Of a DNA stretch of 64,000 bases, positions 42,305-50,461 are shown one piece after another. This stretch comes from CALMEH01 sp031409875. Lineage in GTDB: Bacteria > Acidobacteriota > Blastocatellia > Pyrinomonadales > Pyrinomonadaceae. Every line of letters starts with the position of its first letter. The first letter of the stretch is position 1. The notes below the pieces were generated by a model. The model was not told the DNA's origin, did not search any database, and saw only the letters and a program-made list of their open reading frames with translations. The translations under genes and the position numbers were made by a program. The stretch lies in contig JANNYB010000077.1 of the NCBI GenBank assembly GCA_031409875.1, positions 1-64,000 on the forward strand, read 5' to 3'.

Positions 42305-42540
42305 TAGGGCTTATTCAAAGTAGGAGTTTTTTTTGAGTCATCGAAGATGACAAACATTATAGCCTAGCGAGAATCGCTAGGAACGCGGTAGAAAGAAAAT
42401 CGCTCGCTGAAAGTGAGCAACAATTATTCGTGTGGTTTTGTTCGACGCTTTCAGCGTCGGGACGTTGAATACAATCGAAGCCTAGCGATTCTCGCTAGGC
42501 TATAATGTTTGTCGCCTTTGGCGACTTTGAATAAGCCCTA
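42305..42540. repeat. Nested inverted repeat, family E core with TTATTCAAAGT outer arms
   Basis: The outer arms TAGGGCTTATTCAAAGT and ACTTTGAATAAGCCCTA frame a family E core (ACATTATAGCCTAGCGAGAA and its complement). The centre has GCTCGCTGAAAGTGAGC and CGACGCTTTCAGCGTCG hairpins. The outer arm is the one seen around a different core at 37298-37461. Confidence 0.9.
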
Positions 42541-42625
42541 AGATATTTGGGTGAAAGCCCGCAACGAATTCCGATTGGTTGAAGCATTGTTGTAAAATAG
42601 CTTGATTCAGTCAAAGGAGAACCAT

Positions 42626-43354
42626 ATGAAAATAATTCCGCTTAATTGTCCAAATTGTGGCAAACGTCTAGAAATTGGTGAAAATAAAGAGCAACTAGCT
42701 TGCGGGACTTGCGGGTCTCAACTATATGTTGACCGTAGCGGCGGCACAATCTCTCTTGAACTTGCTAAATCATTGGGAGCAATTAACACAGGAGCCGCGC
42801 AGACTGCGGCGGAATTAGCCCTTGTTAGACTTGAGAAAGAAAGAATCACAGCCCATTATGAAGTAATAAAACTCGAACGCGAGATTGTAGAAAAAACTTC
42901 CGCACTCACGCACTATACTTTTAAAGAGCAAGATATAATGAGCGAAAAGACAGTTGCGTCGGTAAATGATCGGGCGGTGACGCTTGAAGCTAAAATAAAA
43001 TCCCCTTGGAATGAGATTTTCTTTGTAGGGCTTTTACCTATAAGCCTTATCATTGTATGTATCTTTGCAGCCGTTGCCCAGGGTAATTTGATATTACTTA
43101 TCCCATTTGGAATTGTCGCAATTATTTTATGGTTGGGAATCATTGCAATGTTAGCCCCCAAACCTAAAGACGTGGAAGACATGAAAGCCCAAATAGCTCG
43201 ACATCATGTAGCTATTGCAAATCGGGAGTTACAAGAGGAAGCTACAGCTACTATCTCTCGTAGTCGTGAGCTACTTCCCGATGCCCGTGCTTCATTAACA
43301 CATATTGAAGAAGAGATTGCTCACAATAAGAAGATTGTAAGTTTGAAGCATTAA
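42626..43354 (+). CDS. Zinc-ribbon protein with two membrane spans
   Basis: 242 residues from ATG 42626, with AAAGGAGA nine bases upstream. The N-terminal zinc ribbon has CPNCGKRLE and CGTCGSQLY. A coiled-coil region follows (about 60-120), then two adjacent spans (LLPISLIIVCIFAAV and LILLIPFGIVAIILWLGI), then a second coiled coil (RSRELLPDARASLTHIEEE). The ribbon and coils are probably cytoplasmic. Codon use (CTA, AGA, ATA) is unlike neighbours, suggesting a recent arrival. Function unknown. Confidence 0.7.
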   Translation: MKIIPLNCPNCGKRLEIGENKEQLACGTCGSQLYVDRSGGTISLELAKSLGAINTGAAQTAAELALVRLEKERITAHYEVIKLEREIVEKTSALTHYTFKEQDIMSEKTVASVNDRAVTLEAKIKSPWNEIFFVGLLPISLIIVCIFAAVAQGNLILLIPFGIVAIILWLGIIAMLAPKPKDVEDMKAQIARHHVAIANRELQEEATATISRSRELLPDARASLTHIEEEIAHNKKIVSLKH

Positions 43355-43403
43355 CCTATATAAAATAATACTAAGACGAGTTAAAAAGTTGGTTTTAATC
43401 TTT

Positions 43404-43441
43404 TCTTTTTTCGCGTCTTTTCGCGTATTTCGCGGGCAAAA
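43404..43441. repeat. Single arm of a family C repeat
   Basis: TTTTCGCGTCTTTTCGCGTA, then TTTCGCGGGCAAAAAAA. Only the right-arm type is present, ending nine bases before the start of the oxidoreductase gene. It leaves no room for a ribosome site there. Confidence 0.75.
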
Positions 43442-43450
43442 AAAATTCTT

Positions 43451-46417
43451 ATGCAAAAACACAAACCGTCATTTATCGAATCAATCGCCGAAAAGCTCGG
43501 CTTGATTGAGAATCTGCATTCAACATTTGAATCGGAAGAAATTCCGCGCATTAATGAGCCGGGCGAATTGTCGAATTATCCGCCGCCGGAGATGTGGGAT
43601 GATTGGACGGAGTATGAGGCGACGAGCGGGAATCGGCGCGAGAAGAAGAATTATATGATTGTGCCGACGATTTGTTTTAACTGCGAATCGGGTTGCGGGC
43701 TGTTGAGTTATATCGAAAAAGACAGTTTGAAAGTCCGCAAGTTTGAAGGCAATCCGTATCATCCGGGCAGTCGTGGGCGAAACTGCGCGAAAGGTCCGGC
43801 GACGATTAATCAAATCAATGACGTTGACCGAATTTTGTATCCAATGAAGCGCAAAGGCAAACGCGGCGCGGGCGATTGGGAGCGAGTTTCGTGGGATGAG
43901 GTTTTGGACGATATTGCGGGGAAAATTCGTGCCGCGCTTTTGGAAGAAAAGCGAAATGAAGTCGTTTATCACGTCGGGCGACCGGGACACGAAGGTTTTA
44001 TGGATCGGATTTTGCAGTCGTGGGGAGTTGACGGGCATAATTCGCACACGAATATTTGTTCATCGGGAGCGCGATTCGGCTATGCGATGTGGCAGAATTT
44101 TGACCGACCTTCGCCCGACCACGCCAACGCACGATTTATTTTGCTGATTTCGGCGCATCTCGAATCGGGGCATTATTTCAATCCGCACGCCCAACGAATC
44201 ATCGAAGGGATGATGAACGGCGCGAAATTGGCGGTGATGGATCCGCGCCTGTCAAACACGGCTTCGATGGCGGATTATTGGATGCCGACGCAACCCGGAA
44301 GCGAAGCCGCCGTGCTTTTGGCGATGGCGAATATTCTTTTGCAGGAAGATTTATACAACGCCGATTATTTGCGAAATTGGGTAAATTGGCGCGACAGTTT
44401 GGCGGAACTGAGAAAAATGTCAGAACCATCTGCGGTAGCGGATGGTTTAAGTTCGAGTTCTGAAATGTCGGCAGATGGTTCTGACGGCAAACTTCAACCA
44501 CCCGCTACCGCAGGCGGTTCTGACAGCGACATTACTTTTGAAAATTTCATTGCCGAACTAAAAAATCTTTACGCCGAATACACGCCCGAATTTGCGGAAA
44601 AAGAATCCGGTGCAACGGCGGAAATGATTGTCGAAATTGCGCGAAAAATCGGTGAAGCAGGCTCAAAATTTGCCTCGCACAATTGGCGTAGTGCAGGAAG
44701 CGGCAATCTTGGCGGTTGGGCAGTCGCAAGATGTCTGCATTTTTTGAATGTTTTGACCGGAAGCGTTGGCACGGTTGGCGGAACTTCGCCATCGGCTTGG
44801 AACAAATTCAAACCGAAAGGTTTTTCCACGCCGCCCGCGCAGAAGTTTTGGAACGAACTGCATTTTCCGCTTGAATATCCGTTGGCGCATTACGAAATGA
44901 GTTTCCTTTTGCCACATTTTTTGAAGGAAGGTCGCGGGAAATTGCAGGTTTATTTCACGCGGGTTTTTAATCCGGTTTGGACATATCCCGACGGTTTTAC
45001 TTGGATTGAAGCGTTGTCGGACGAATCGAAAATCGGAATGCACATTGCGCTCACGCCGACTTGGAACGAAACCGCGTATTTTGCCGATTACGTTTTGCCG
45101 ATGGGACACGCTTCGGAGCGACACGACCTTGTTTCCTACGAAACTCATTCGGGTTTATGGATCGGTTTTCGTCAGCCGATTTTGCGCGAAGCGGCTCGGA
45201 AACAAGGCAAAGAAACAAAATTTACCTACGAAACAAATCCGGGCGAAGTCTGGGAAGAAGACGAATTTTGGTTTGAACTTTCGTGGCGAATTGATCCTGA
45301 CGGAAGTTTAGGAATTCGCAAACATTTCATCTCGCCGTATCGAGAAGGCGAAAAAATTACGATTGACGAATATTATCAATACATCTTTGAAAACACCGCC
45401 GGATTGCCCGAAAAAGCGGCGACGGAAAATCTGACTCCGCTCGAATATATGCGAAAATTCGGCGCGTTTGAAGTTGAACAGATGTCTTATAACAAGCATC
45501 TGACTGCGCTTTCAGAAGCCGAATTAAAAGACTCGGAAATTGACGAAACAACGGGCGATGTCCGCAAAAATGATAAAACAATCGGCGTGATGATTGATAA
45601 CATTGCGCGGACAGGTTTCCCGACACCTTCGCGTAAACAGGAATTTTATTCGACGACGATGAAAGATTGGAAGTGGGCGGAATACGCCTTCCCGACCTAC
45701 ATCAAAAGCCACGTTCACCCCGAAACTTTTGATAAATCGAAAAACGAAATCACGCTCGTTCCGACATTTCGTTTGCCGACTCTGATTCATACGCGCTCAG
45801 GAAATTCAAAATGGCTCAACGAAATTTCGCATCGCAATCCGCTTTGGATTTCGGTAGAAGACGCAAAAAATTGGGACATCAAAACCGGCGATTTGGTTCG
45901 CATCAACACCGACATCGGCTATTTTATAAACAAAGCGTGGGTTACGGAAGGAATGAAACCCGGCGTTGTCGCCTGTTCACACCATCTCGGACGCTGGCGC
46001 AGACAACAGGACGCGACAGCAAATCGCTGGTCAATGAATCAAGTTACGATTGACGAGATTGAAAAAGGAAAATGGAAAATGCGCGTCGTTGACGGCATCC
46101 GCCCGACAAAATCCGACGATCCCGACACTGCCCGAATCTTCTGGTCAGACGGCGGCGTTCACCAAAACATCACCTTCCCCGTCCACCCCGACCCAATCTC
46201 AGGAATGCACTGCTGGCATCAAAAAGTCTCCGTCGAAAAAGCGCATTCAGACGACAAATACGGCGACGTTTTCGTTGACACCGAAAAATCCTTTGCGATT
46301 TACAAAGAATGGTTAGCAATGACACGCCCGGCGCCGGGACCGAATGGATTGAGAAGACCGCTTTGGCTGGGAAGACCTTTACGACCGAGTGAGGAGATGT
46401 TTTATTTGAAGAAATAA
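43451..46417 (+). CDS. Molybdopterin-dependent oxidoreductase, large subunit
   Basis: 988 residues of the DMSO reductase superfamily. The [4Fe-4S] site is C75-x2-C78-x3-C82 and C112 (CFNCESGCG, NCAKG). The likely metal-ligand region is HTNICSSGARFGY with C203. MGD-binding segments include LAVMDPRLSNTASMADYW and HASERHDLVSYE; the C-terminal cap has HPDPISGMHCWHQKV. No Tat motif, iron-sulfur subunit or membrane anchor gene is nearby, so substrate and electron partner are open. Residues 323-358 are a family G repeat read in frame. No ribosome site; a half repeat sits just upstream. Confidence 0.88.
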   Translation: MQKHKPSFIESIAEKLGLIENLHSTFESEEIPRINEPGELSNYPPPEMWDDWTEYEATSGNRREKKNYMIVPTICFNCESGCGLLSYIEKDSLKVRKFEGNPYHPGSRGRNCAKGPATINQINDVDRILYPMKRKGKRGAGDWERVSWDEVLDDIAGKIRAALLEEKRNEVVYHVGRPGHEGFMDRILQSWGVDGHNSHTNICSSGARFGYAMWQNFDRPSPDHANARFILLISAHLESGHYFNPHAQRIIEGMMNGAKLAVMDPRLSNTASMADYWMPTQPGSEAAVLLAMANILLQEDLYNADYLRNWVNWRDSLAELRKMSEPSAVADGLSSSSEMSADGSDGKLQPPATAGGSDSDITFENFIAELKNLYAEYTPEFAEKESGATAEMIVEIARKIGEAGSKFASHNWRSAGSGNLGGWAVARCLHFLNVLTGSVGTVGGTSPSAWNKFKPKGFSTPPAQKFWNELHFPLEYPLAHYEMSFLLPHFLKEGRGKLQVYFTRVFNPVWTYPDGFTWIEALSDESKIGMHIALTPTWNETAYFADYVLPMGHASERHDLVSYETHSGLWIGFRQPILREAARKQGKETKFTYETNPGEVWEEDEFWFELSWRIDPDGSLGIRKHFISPYREGEKITIDEYYQYIFENTAGLPEKAATENLTPLEYMRKFGAFEVEQMSYNKHLTALSEAELKDSEIDETTGDVRKNDKTIGVMIDNIARTGFPTPSRKQEFYSTTMKDWKWAEYAFPTYIKSHVHPETFDKSKNEITLVPTFRLPTLIHTRSGNSKWLNEISHRNPLWISVEDAKNWDIKTGDLVRINTDIGYFINKAWVTEGMKPGVVACSHHLGRWRRQQDATANRWSMNQVTIDEIEKGKWKMRVVDGIRPTKSDDPDTARIFWSDGGVHQNITFPVHPDPISGMHCWHQKVSVEKAHSDDKYGDVFVDTEKSFAIYKEWLAMTRPAPGPNGLRRPLWLGRPLRPSEEMFYLKK
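44418..44525. repeat. Family G inverted repeat inserted in frame in the oxidoreductase gene
   Basis: The left arm TGTCAGAACCATCTGCGGTA starts at 44418; the right arm ends AGGCGGTTCTGACA at 44525. 108 bases, an exact multiple of three, read as SEPSAVADGLSSSSEMSADG and onwards to PPATAGGSDS. An extra partial copy (GCAGATGGTTCTGAC) sits in the middle. Confidence 0.93.
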
Positions 46418-46548
46418 AAGGGAGTTTTTGATACTTATATTCAAGAATTGGGCGTAATGCTTGGGCGACATTGCGAACTTTTAGCCAACGAAAATTGTTG
46501 AAGAGAAAATGTCTTTAATAATTTAGCCACATTAAAAATACAAAACTT

Positions 46549-47226
46549 ATGAGATTTAAAGAATTAGAAACCGAGCTTGGGTTTGGAATATTGACAAGTA
46601 TACAAAGAGAAGATAAGTGTAAAACACTTATCGGAACTAAAGTCGAAATAGCAGGAGCAATTGGCGACATAGAGGAAAATACAATTTCCTTACATAATTT
46701 TTATTTTGACTCTTTTAGTGGCGAAGGTGAAAATGAATTGATGAGTGAATATTTGGGCTACACTTTGTATTATGATTCAGAGAAATTTAATAGACAAATG
46801 TTGGCATTTAAGCCTGGGGATGGTGTTGAAATTACAGCTAGGATTAAAAGTATCACATCTTCAGGTTCTTACTCTTCGAGTTGTAAATTTGAACTAATAA
46901 CAATTGCTAAGGTAAATACTAGTGAAGAAAGGAAAAAAGCTAGAGAAGAGGCGAAACAAAAAACAAAAGAAGCGGGAAGAGGATGCTTTATTGCCACTGC
47001 TTGTTATGAAAATTACAATTCACCAGAAGTTTTAGTTTTGCGACAATTCAGAGATGATAAACTTCTCAAAACTTCTTTCGGCAAAGTCTTTGTAAAATTT
47101 TATTACTCAGTTTCACCTTTCTTTGCAACAATAATTTCAAAATCTGAATTGCTAAAAAAATCGGTGCGGCAATATTTTTTAGAACCAATTGTAGCCAAAC
47201 TTCAGCGACAAAATAAATCCAAGTAG
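46549..47226 (+). CDS. CFI-box C-terminal domain protein
   Basis: 225 residues. The N-terminal 140 residues (beta-rich, VEIAGAIGDIEENTISLHNF) resemble an OB-like domain. The C-terminus has the CFI-box pattern: GCFIATACYENYNSPEVLVL, RQFRDDKLLKTSFGK and YYSVSPFFATII. This domain occurs at the ends of varied bacterial proteins; its role is not known. The gene is A+T-rich with rare codons and lies at the left edge of the TA island, so it may be part of the same acquired region. Confidence 0.7.
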   Translation: MRFKELETELGFGILTSIQREDKCKTLIGTKVEIAGAIGDIEENTISLHNFYFDSFSGEGENELMSEYLGYTLYYDSEKFNRQMLAFKPGDGVEITARIKSITSSGSYSSSCKFELITIAKVNTSEERKKAREEAKQKTKEAGRGCFIATACYENYNSPEVLVLRQFRDDKLLKTSFGKVFVKFYYSVSPFFATIISKSELLKKSVRQYFLEPIVAKLQRQNKSK

Positions 47227-47229
47227 CCC

Positions 47230-47299
47230 ATTAATTCGCGTTTATTCGCGTGATTCGCGGGCTAAAGTTTCTTTTCAGACACTCTCGGAAGATTTGGTT
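47230..47299 (+). repeat. Island direct repeat, copy 1
   Basis: TTAATTCGCGTTTATTCGCG, then TGATTCGCGGGCTAAAGTTT and CTTTTCAGACACTCTCGGAA. First of six same-direction copies separating the small modules from 47 to 52 kb. The left part is related to a family C arm. Confidence 0.88.
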
Positions 47300-47307
47300 T
47301 TTTGACT

Positions 47308-47733
47308 TTATCGCGTCCAATCATTGACGACTAAATTCGGAACGGTTTCAAAATCTTTGAGGTTGCGGGAAATTAAAATGGCTTTGCGGGAAATTGCGAT
47401 TGAGGCAATTTTCAAATCCATTACGCCGATGCGAATCTTTTGAGATTTTAAGTCTTGAAAAACTTTGGCGGCGTTTTCGTCAAAGTCTAAAACTGCTGTA
47501 TTTCGATAACTTTCAAGGAAATTGTGCAACATTTGGTAGGCGAAAATTTGTTGCTCAACCGTCTTACTTTTTGCGATATAAGATAGCCAACCGCGCATTT
47601 GCTCTTCAAAAGTAATTATCGTGGTAAAAAGTTCATCAGGCGAAAAAGGTTCAAGTTTTTGTCTGAGTTTTGAGGATTCAAGGTATTTTTCGCGGTCAAG
47701 CAAACTGAGGCAATCAGTATCAAGGATTATCAT
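47308..47733 (-). CDS. PIN-domain toxin, VapC-like (pair 1)
   Basis: 141 residues. PIN acidic residues: D5 in MIILDTDCLSLLD, E in TIITFEEQMRGW, D in MDLKIASIAI and the final acid in LKDFETVPN. Members cut tRNA or rRNA. The ATG shares one base with the antitoxin stop (TAATG). It is a close relative of 51016-51441, and of the deleted copy at 54697. Confidence 0.88.
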   Translation of the reverse strand: MIILDTDCLSLLDREKYLESSKLRQKLEPFSPDELFTTIITFEEQMRGWLSYIAKSKTVEQQIFAYQMLHNFLESYRNTAVLDFDENAAKVFQDLKSQKIRIGVMDLKIASIAISRKAILISRNLKDFETVPNLVVNDWTR

Positions 47734-47951
47734 TAATCTTCGTCCTCATCATAAACCATTTTTTGTGATTCACGATATTCACGCCCAAGACGCATTGCTT
47801 CATCATAAGCAGGATTATCCGCAAAGATTCCAATCCGTTGCTTCCACCAAGGGACTAAGTTTTTGTCGTCTTTTTTCTCGACTTTACTTTTGAGCGAAGC
47901 AACTTCGGCTTCTAAAACCGCGATTCTTTTTTCGATTTCGATATTTGTCAT
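47733..47951 (-). CDS. VapB-like antitoxin (pair 1)
   Basis: 72 residues. It starts with a heptad-rich helix (IEKRIAVLEAEVASLKSKVE) and continues into a toxin-binding tail (PAYDEAMRLGREYRESQKM). The same protein type precedes the PIN genes at 51016 and 54697. The mRNA is predicted leaderless. No usual AbrB or ribbon-helix-helix motif is visible, so DNA binding is uncertain. Confidence 0.8.
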   Translation of the reverse strand: MTNIEIEKRIAVLEAEVASLKSKVEKKDDKNLVPWWKQRIGIFADNPAYDEAMRLGREYRESQKMVYDEDED

Positions 47952-47960
47952 AGCAAAAGT

Positions 47961-47988
47961 ATTTTATCACAACTGAAAATTTATTCAA
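47961..47988 (-). promoter_or_regulatory. Leaderless promoter of TA pair 1
   Basis: On the minus strand: TTGAAT (47988-47983), 16 bases, TAAAAT (47966-47961), then nine bases to the ATG at 47951. There is no room for a ribosome site. Confidence 0.7.
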
Positions 47989-47993
47989 TGAAC

Positions 47994-48048
47994 TTTTCGC
48001 GTGATTCGCGGGCTAAATTTTCTTTTCAGACGTTCTCAGAACATTTGC
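47994..48048 (+). repeat. Island direct repeat, copy 2
   Basis: TTTTCGCGTGATTCGCGGGC, then TAAATTTTCTTTTCAGACG and TTCTCAGAACATTTG. It lies between TA pair 1 and the YkgJ-type gene. Confidence 0.9.
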
Positions 48049-48080
48049 GATTATGGTAGAAATCATCTAAAAATTAACTC

Positions 48081-48587
48081 ATGAAAGATTTAATCGAAGA
48101 TTGGAAACAAAATGCCAAACGGAAAAATAATGAACATTACAACTTTTTGATGTGGCTCAAACTTCATCAAAATTCGGATAGGATTGACGAAGTTAGTCTT
48201 GAAACTCACACGGAAGTTTTTTCAAAAATAAAATGCACCGATTGTGCTAATTGTTGCAAAGTTTTCAGTCCGCCGGTCAATGAAACCGACATCGAACGAA
48301 TTTCGGCTTTTTTACAGATTTCCGAAACAGAGTTTATTGAAAAATATCTGAAAACAGATGATAAAGGCAGATATGAAATGAATGCCCTGCCGTGTCCGTT
48401 TTTGAAAGATAACAAATGCACTATTTACGATGTTCGCCCAATCGTTTGTCAGGAATATCCGCACACAAATAAAAAAGAATTCAAGCAACGGCGATTTACA
48501 CACATCAGCAACACGGAAATTTGCCCCGCCGTTTATCATATTCTCGAAACTATGAAAAATAAATTCGGTTGGCGGAACAAAAGATAA
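48081..48587 (+). CDS. YkgJ-family cysteine cluster protein
   Basis: 168 residues. Two cysteine clusters: CTDCANCCKVF and CPFLKDNKCTIYDVRPIVCQ, the zinc/iron-chelating signature of YkgJ (often noted as a putative Fe-S oxidoreductase or metal chaperone). A third cysteine is in EICPAVYHI. Normal length. It is the only plus-strand module in the island and has its own direct repeat on both sides. Confidence 0.88.
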   Translation: MKDLIEDWKQNAKRKNNEHYNFLMWLKLHQNSDRIDEVSLETHTEVFSKIKCTDCANCCKVFSPPVNETDIERISAFLQISETEFIEKYLKTDDKGRYEMNALPCPFLKDNKCTIYDVRPIVCQEYPHTNKKEFKQRRFTHISNTEICPAVYHILETMKNKFGWRNKR

Positions 48588-48590
48588 AAT

Positions 48591-48649
48591 TTTTCGCGTG
48601 ATTCGCGTGCTAAATTTTCTTTTCAGACGCTCTCGGAAGACTTGCGTTT
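48591..48649 (+). repeat. Island direct repeat, copy 3
   Basis: TTTTCGCGTGATTCGCGTGC, then TAAATTTTCTTTTCAGACGC and TCTCGGAAGACTTG. It lies between the YkgJ-type gene and the PIN/DUF2281 pair. Confidence 0.9.
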
Positions 48650-48656
48650 CTAACCT

Positions 48657-49097
48657 TTACAAAGTATTCGGGTCAATCAGCGTAATATGCCCGAATCGTT
48701 TAAAATCTTTGGTGTTAAAAGTGAGCAATTTGGTGATTTGATGAACATTCATTGCGGCGACGATGCGGGCATCGTGGACTTGTTTGCCGAGAACGGAATT
48801 GGCTAAAACTATCTTTCGCCATTCACGATAAATCGCTTGGCTGTCGGGTAAAACGGTCAGCACGGATTCCAGACGAGAGATTTCGACATCGGTTTTGGCG
48901 GGCGACCAGCCGAAGCCGTTTTTATCAATCGGGCGAGTGGCGACATTCCAAAATTCGATTAGATTTTGCGGAATCAGACAAACTCTGTCGCCGTTTGCGA
49001 GCAAGGTTTTGACGGCATTGACGGCTTGGTTGTGAGTCGGATGAGCAGGTTCGGCACTTCGTAAAAGAATGTTTGTGTCAGCTTGAATATCTTCCAC
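48657..49097 (-). CDS. PIN-domain toxin, VapC-like
   Basis: 146 residues. Acidic PIN residues: D7 in QADTNILLR, E in LIEFWNVATRP, D in KQVHDARIVAAM, then TFNTKDFKRF. It differs clearly from the pair 1 family and is closer to VapC proteins with LTFNxxDF ends. It starts six bases after the DUF2281 antitoxin gene. Confidence 0.88.
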   Translation of the reverse strand: MEDIQADTNILLRSAEPAHPTHNQAVNAVKTLLANGDRVCLIPQNLIEFWNVATRPIDKNGFGWSPAKTDVEISRLESVLTVLPDSQAIYREWRKIVLANSVLGKQVHDARIVAAMNVHQITKLLTFNTKDFKRFGHITLIDPNTL

Positions 49098-49103
49098 AGT
49101 TTA

Positions 49104-49313
49104 TTAGTCCTCGTAAATGGCTTCGCGGCTGTCGTCAATAATTACGGTATTGTTTGAATGACTTTTCGCCCAATCTTCCCACGCCGAGGCTTTTTCTTTT
49201 TGATTCGATTTTGCCGATTTTTCGAGCAAATCGTCAATAAAATCAAGCACTTCTTTTTGTGATGAAGTCGGCAACATTTGAATTTTTGTGCTGATTGTTT
49301 CAGTTGAAATCAT
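49104..49313 (-). CDS. DUF2281-like antitoxin
   Basis: 69 residues. MLPTSSQKEVLDFIDDLLEK is the DUF2281 core; the tail (WEDWAKSHSNNTVIIDDSRE) should contact the toxin. GAGGTGAGAATGCT precedes the ATG, so unlike several other antitoxins here it has a ribosome site. It is the natural partner of the PIN protein directly downstream. Confidence 0.82.
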   Translation of the reverse strand: MISTETISTKIQMLPTSSQKEVLDFIDDLLEKSAKSNQKEKASAWEDWAKSHSNNTVIIDDSREAIYED

Positions 49314-49354
49314 AGCATTCTCACCTCAAAGCAGATTTTACCACATTTTCCAAA

Positions 49355-49425
49355 ATTTGCGTTTATTCGCGTGATTCGCGGGCTAAATTTTCTTTTCGGA
49401 CGCTCTCGGAAGATTCGGATTTCCG
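49355..49425 (+). repeat. Island direct repeat, copy 4
   Basis: TTTATTCGCGTGATTCGCGG, then GCTAAATTTTCTTTTCGGAC and GCTCTCGGAAGATTCG. The most complete copy. It lies between the PIN/DUF2281 pair and the HNH module. Confidence 0.9.
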
Positions 49426-49435
49426 GCTTTCAAAA

Positions 49436-49864
49436 TCAATCATTCGGCGGATGCCAACCGACGACAACCCAATTTTTGCGGATTCGGACTATTCTTTCTT
49501 TGTTCAAATTCAATTCATTAACCGTAACCCGCCCGATTGGAGTTGTGCCGATAATTTTGGTGTGATTTTCGCACCATTCAAAATTTTCGTTCCAAATTTG
49601 ATTACGCAGATTAAATATCGGAACAGTCGTGTTTGTTTCCGCATCGAAGCCTTCAGTTTTATCGGATTTGGCACGATTGCAAGTTTCGCAGACCAACCAA
49701 AGGTTTTCTTCATCATTTGTTCCGCCTTTGGCGATTGGAATAATGTGGTCAATTTGAAAGGTAGTGTGGGAATAATACTCTTGAAACAAGCAAAAACCGC
49801 AACGGTAATTTGCCGATTTTCGGACTTTTGCTTTTATTTTGTCGGAAATATTTTGACGTTTCAT
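49436..49864 (-). CDS. HNH endonuclease
   Basis: 142 residues. HNH core: YRCGFCLFQEYYS, then FQIDHIIPIAKGGTNDEENL, then LVCETCNRAKSDKTEG, with the CxxC pairs for zinc and the catalytic DH. The C-terminal part ends NWVVVGWHPPND, a conserved close of a cyanobacterial/acidobacterial HNH subgroup usually preceded by a small partner gene. Its ATG overlaps the partner's stop (ATGA). It may be the toxin of a TA-like pair, which is inference. Confidence 0.88.
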   Translation of the reverse strand: MKRQNISDKIKAKVRKSANYRCGFCLFQEYYSHTTFQIDHIIPIAKGGTNDEENLWLVCETCNRAKSDKTEGFDAETNTTVPIFNLRNQIWNENFEWCENHTKIIGTTPIGRVTVNELNLNKERIVRIRKNWVVVGWHPPND

Positions 49865-50229
49865 TCAGAAGATAAAGGTTTCATCAAACCGCGTTCAACG
49901 GCGACACGCAAGGCTTGAGATTTTCTGAGCAAAGCGTTTTCGTAAACTTCCATCATCGCATCAAGCCGTTTCTTCTCATCGTTTGTGAGTTCGCCTTCGC
50001 CATTTTTTTCCAAAAGTTTGTGGAGAATTTTTTGTTGCTTCGGAGGCATTTTTAATTCTGCCAAAGCAAGAACTTCAACATCGGAAAGTGCTTCAACGGC
50101 AATTTCGCCGGAGATTTTCTCCAACCAATTTGACAAAACATCTTCAACCCGTTGCTTACTTCGAGTTGCTACCGCTTTCGCATAAAACCAAGCATTTTCC
50201 GAAACTGTCAGCGTAACTTGTTGATTCAT
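49861..50229 (-). CDS. Partner protein of the HNH endonuclease
   Basis: 122 residues. The N-terminus (MNQQVTLTVSENAWFYAKAV, then SKQRVEDVLSNWLEK) looks like a strand-helix-helix DNA-binding unit. The remainder (LSDVEVLALAELKMPPKQQK, then LLRKSQALRVAVERGL) is helical. The gene order, overlap and promoter match the antitoxin genes in the island. A role in repressing and neutralising the HNH protein is likely but unproven. Confidence 0.7.
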   Translation of the reverse strand: MNQQVTLTVSENAWFYAKAVATRSKQRVEDVLSNWLEKISGEIAVEALSDVEVLALAELKMPPKQQKILHKLLEKNGEGELTNDEKKRLDAMMEVYENALLRKSQALRVAVERGLMKPLSSE

Positions 50230-50238
50230 AACAAAACT

Positions 50239-50244
50239 ATTCTA
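50239..50244 (-). promoter_or_regulatory. -10 box of the HNH module, leaderless layout
   Basis: TAGAAT with an upstream TGC, then nine bases (AGTTTTGTT) to the ATG at 50229. The same -10/N9/ATG layout is found at three VapB-like genes and the AbrB antitoxin at 27585. A -35 box is not clear. Confidence 0.6.
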
Positions 50245-50257
50245 GCACAAATAAACT

Positions 50258-50461
50258 TCAGTTCATTAAATCTTTTGTGCGGTTGAGTTGTTTTTCGGTT
50301 AAATCGGGACGCATTTCTAAAACATTTCGTATCCATTCTTCGTGAATCTGTTCCGTCCAACGTGCTTGAAAAACGTCCAAAAAGCACAAGTGCATTAAAA
50401 AATCCCGAAACGGCGCGGGAAATAAAACACACGCATCAAGGATCACAATTAGTGAAATCAT
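50258..50461 (-). pseudogene. PIN-domain toxin truncated after 67 residues
   Basis: The start is typical of one PIN family (VILDACVLFPAPFRDFLMHL, then ARWTEQIHEEWIRN), with the first acidic residues kept. It stops at DLMN, where family members run for roughly another 80-100 residues with the remaining acidic residues. The DNA after the stop is the promoter of the next module. The active site is incomplete, so it is probably inactive. The ATG directly follows the HTH protein stop. Confidence 0.75.

Noticed and set aside
50226..50432. 68-residue frame overlapping the truncated PIN gene
   Set aside because: Arginine-, serine- and phenylalanine-rich with no start signal; it is a shadow frame, and it does not supply the missing PIN C-terminus.
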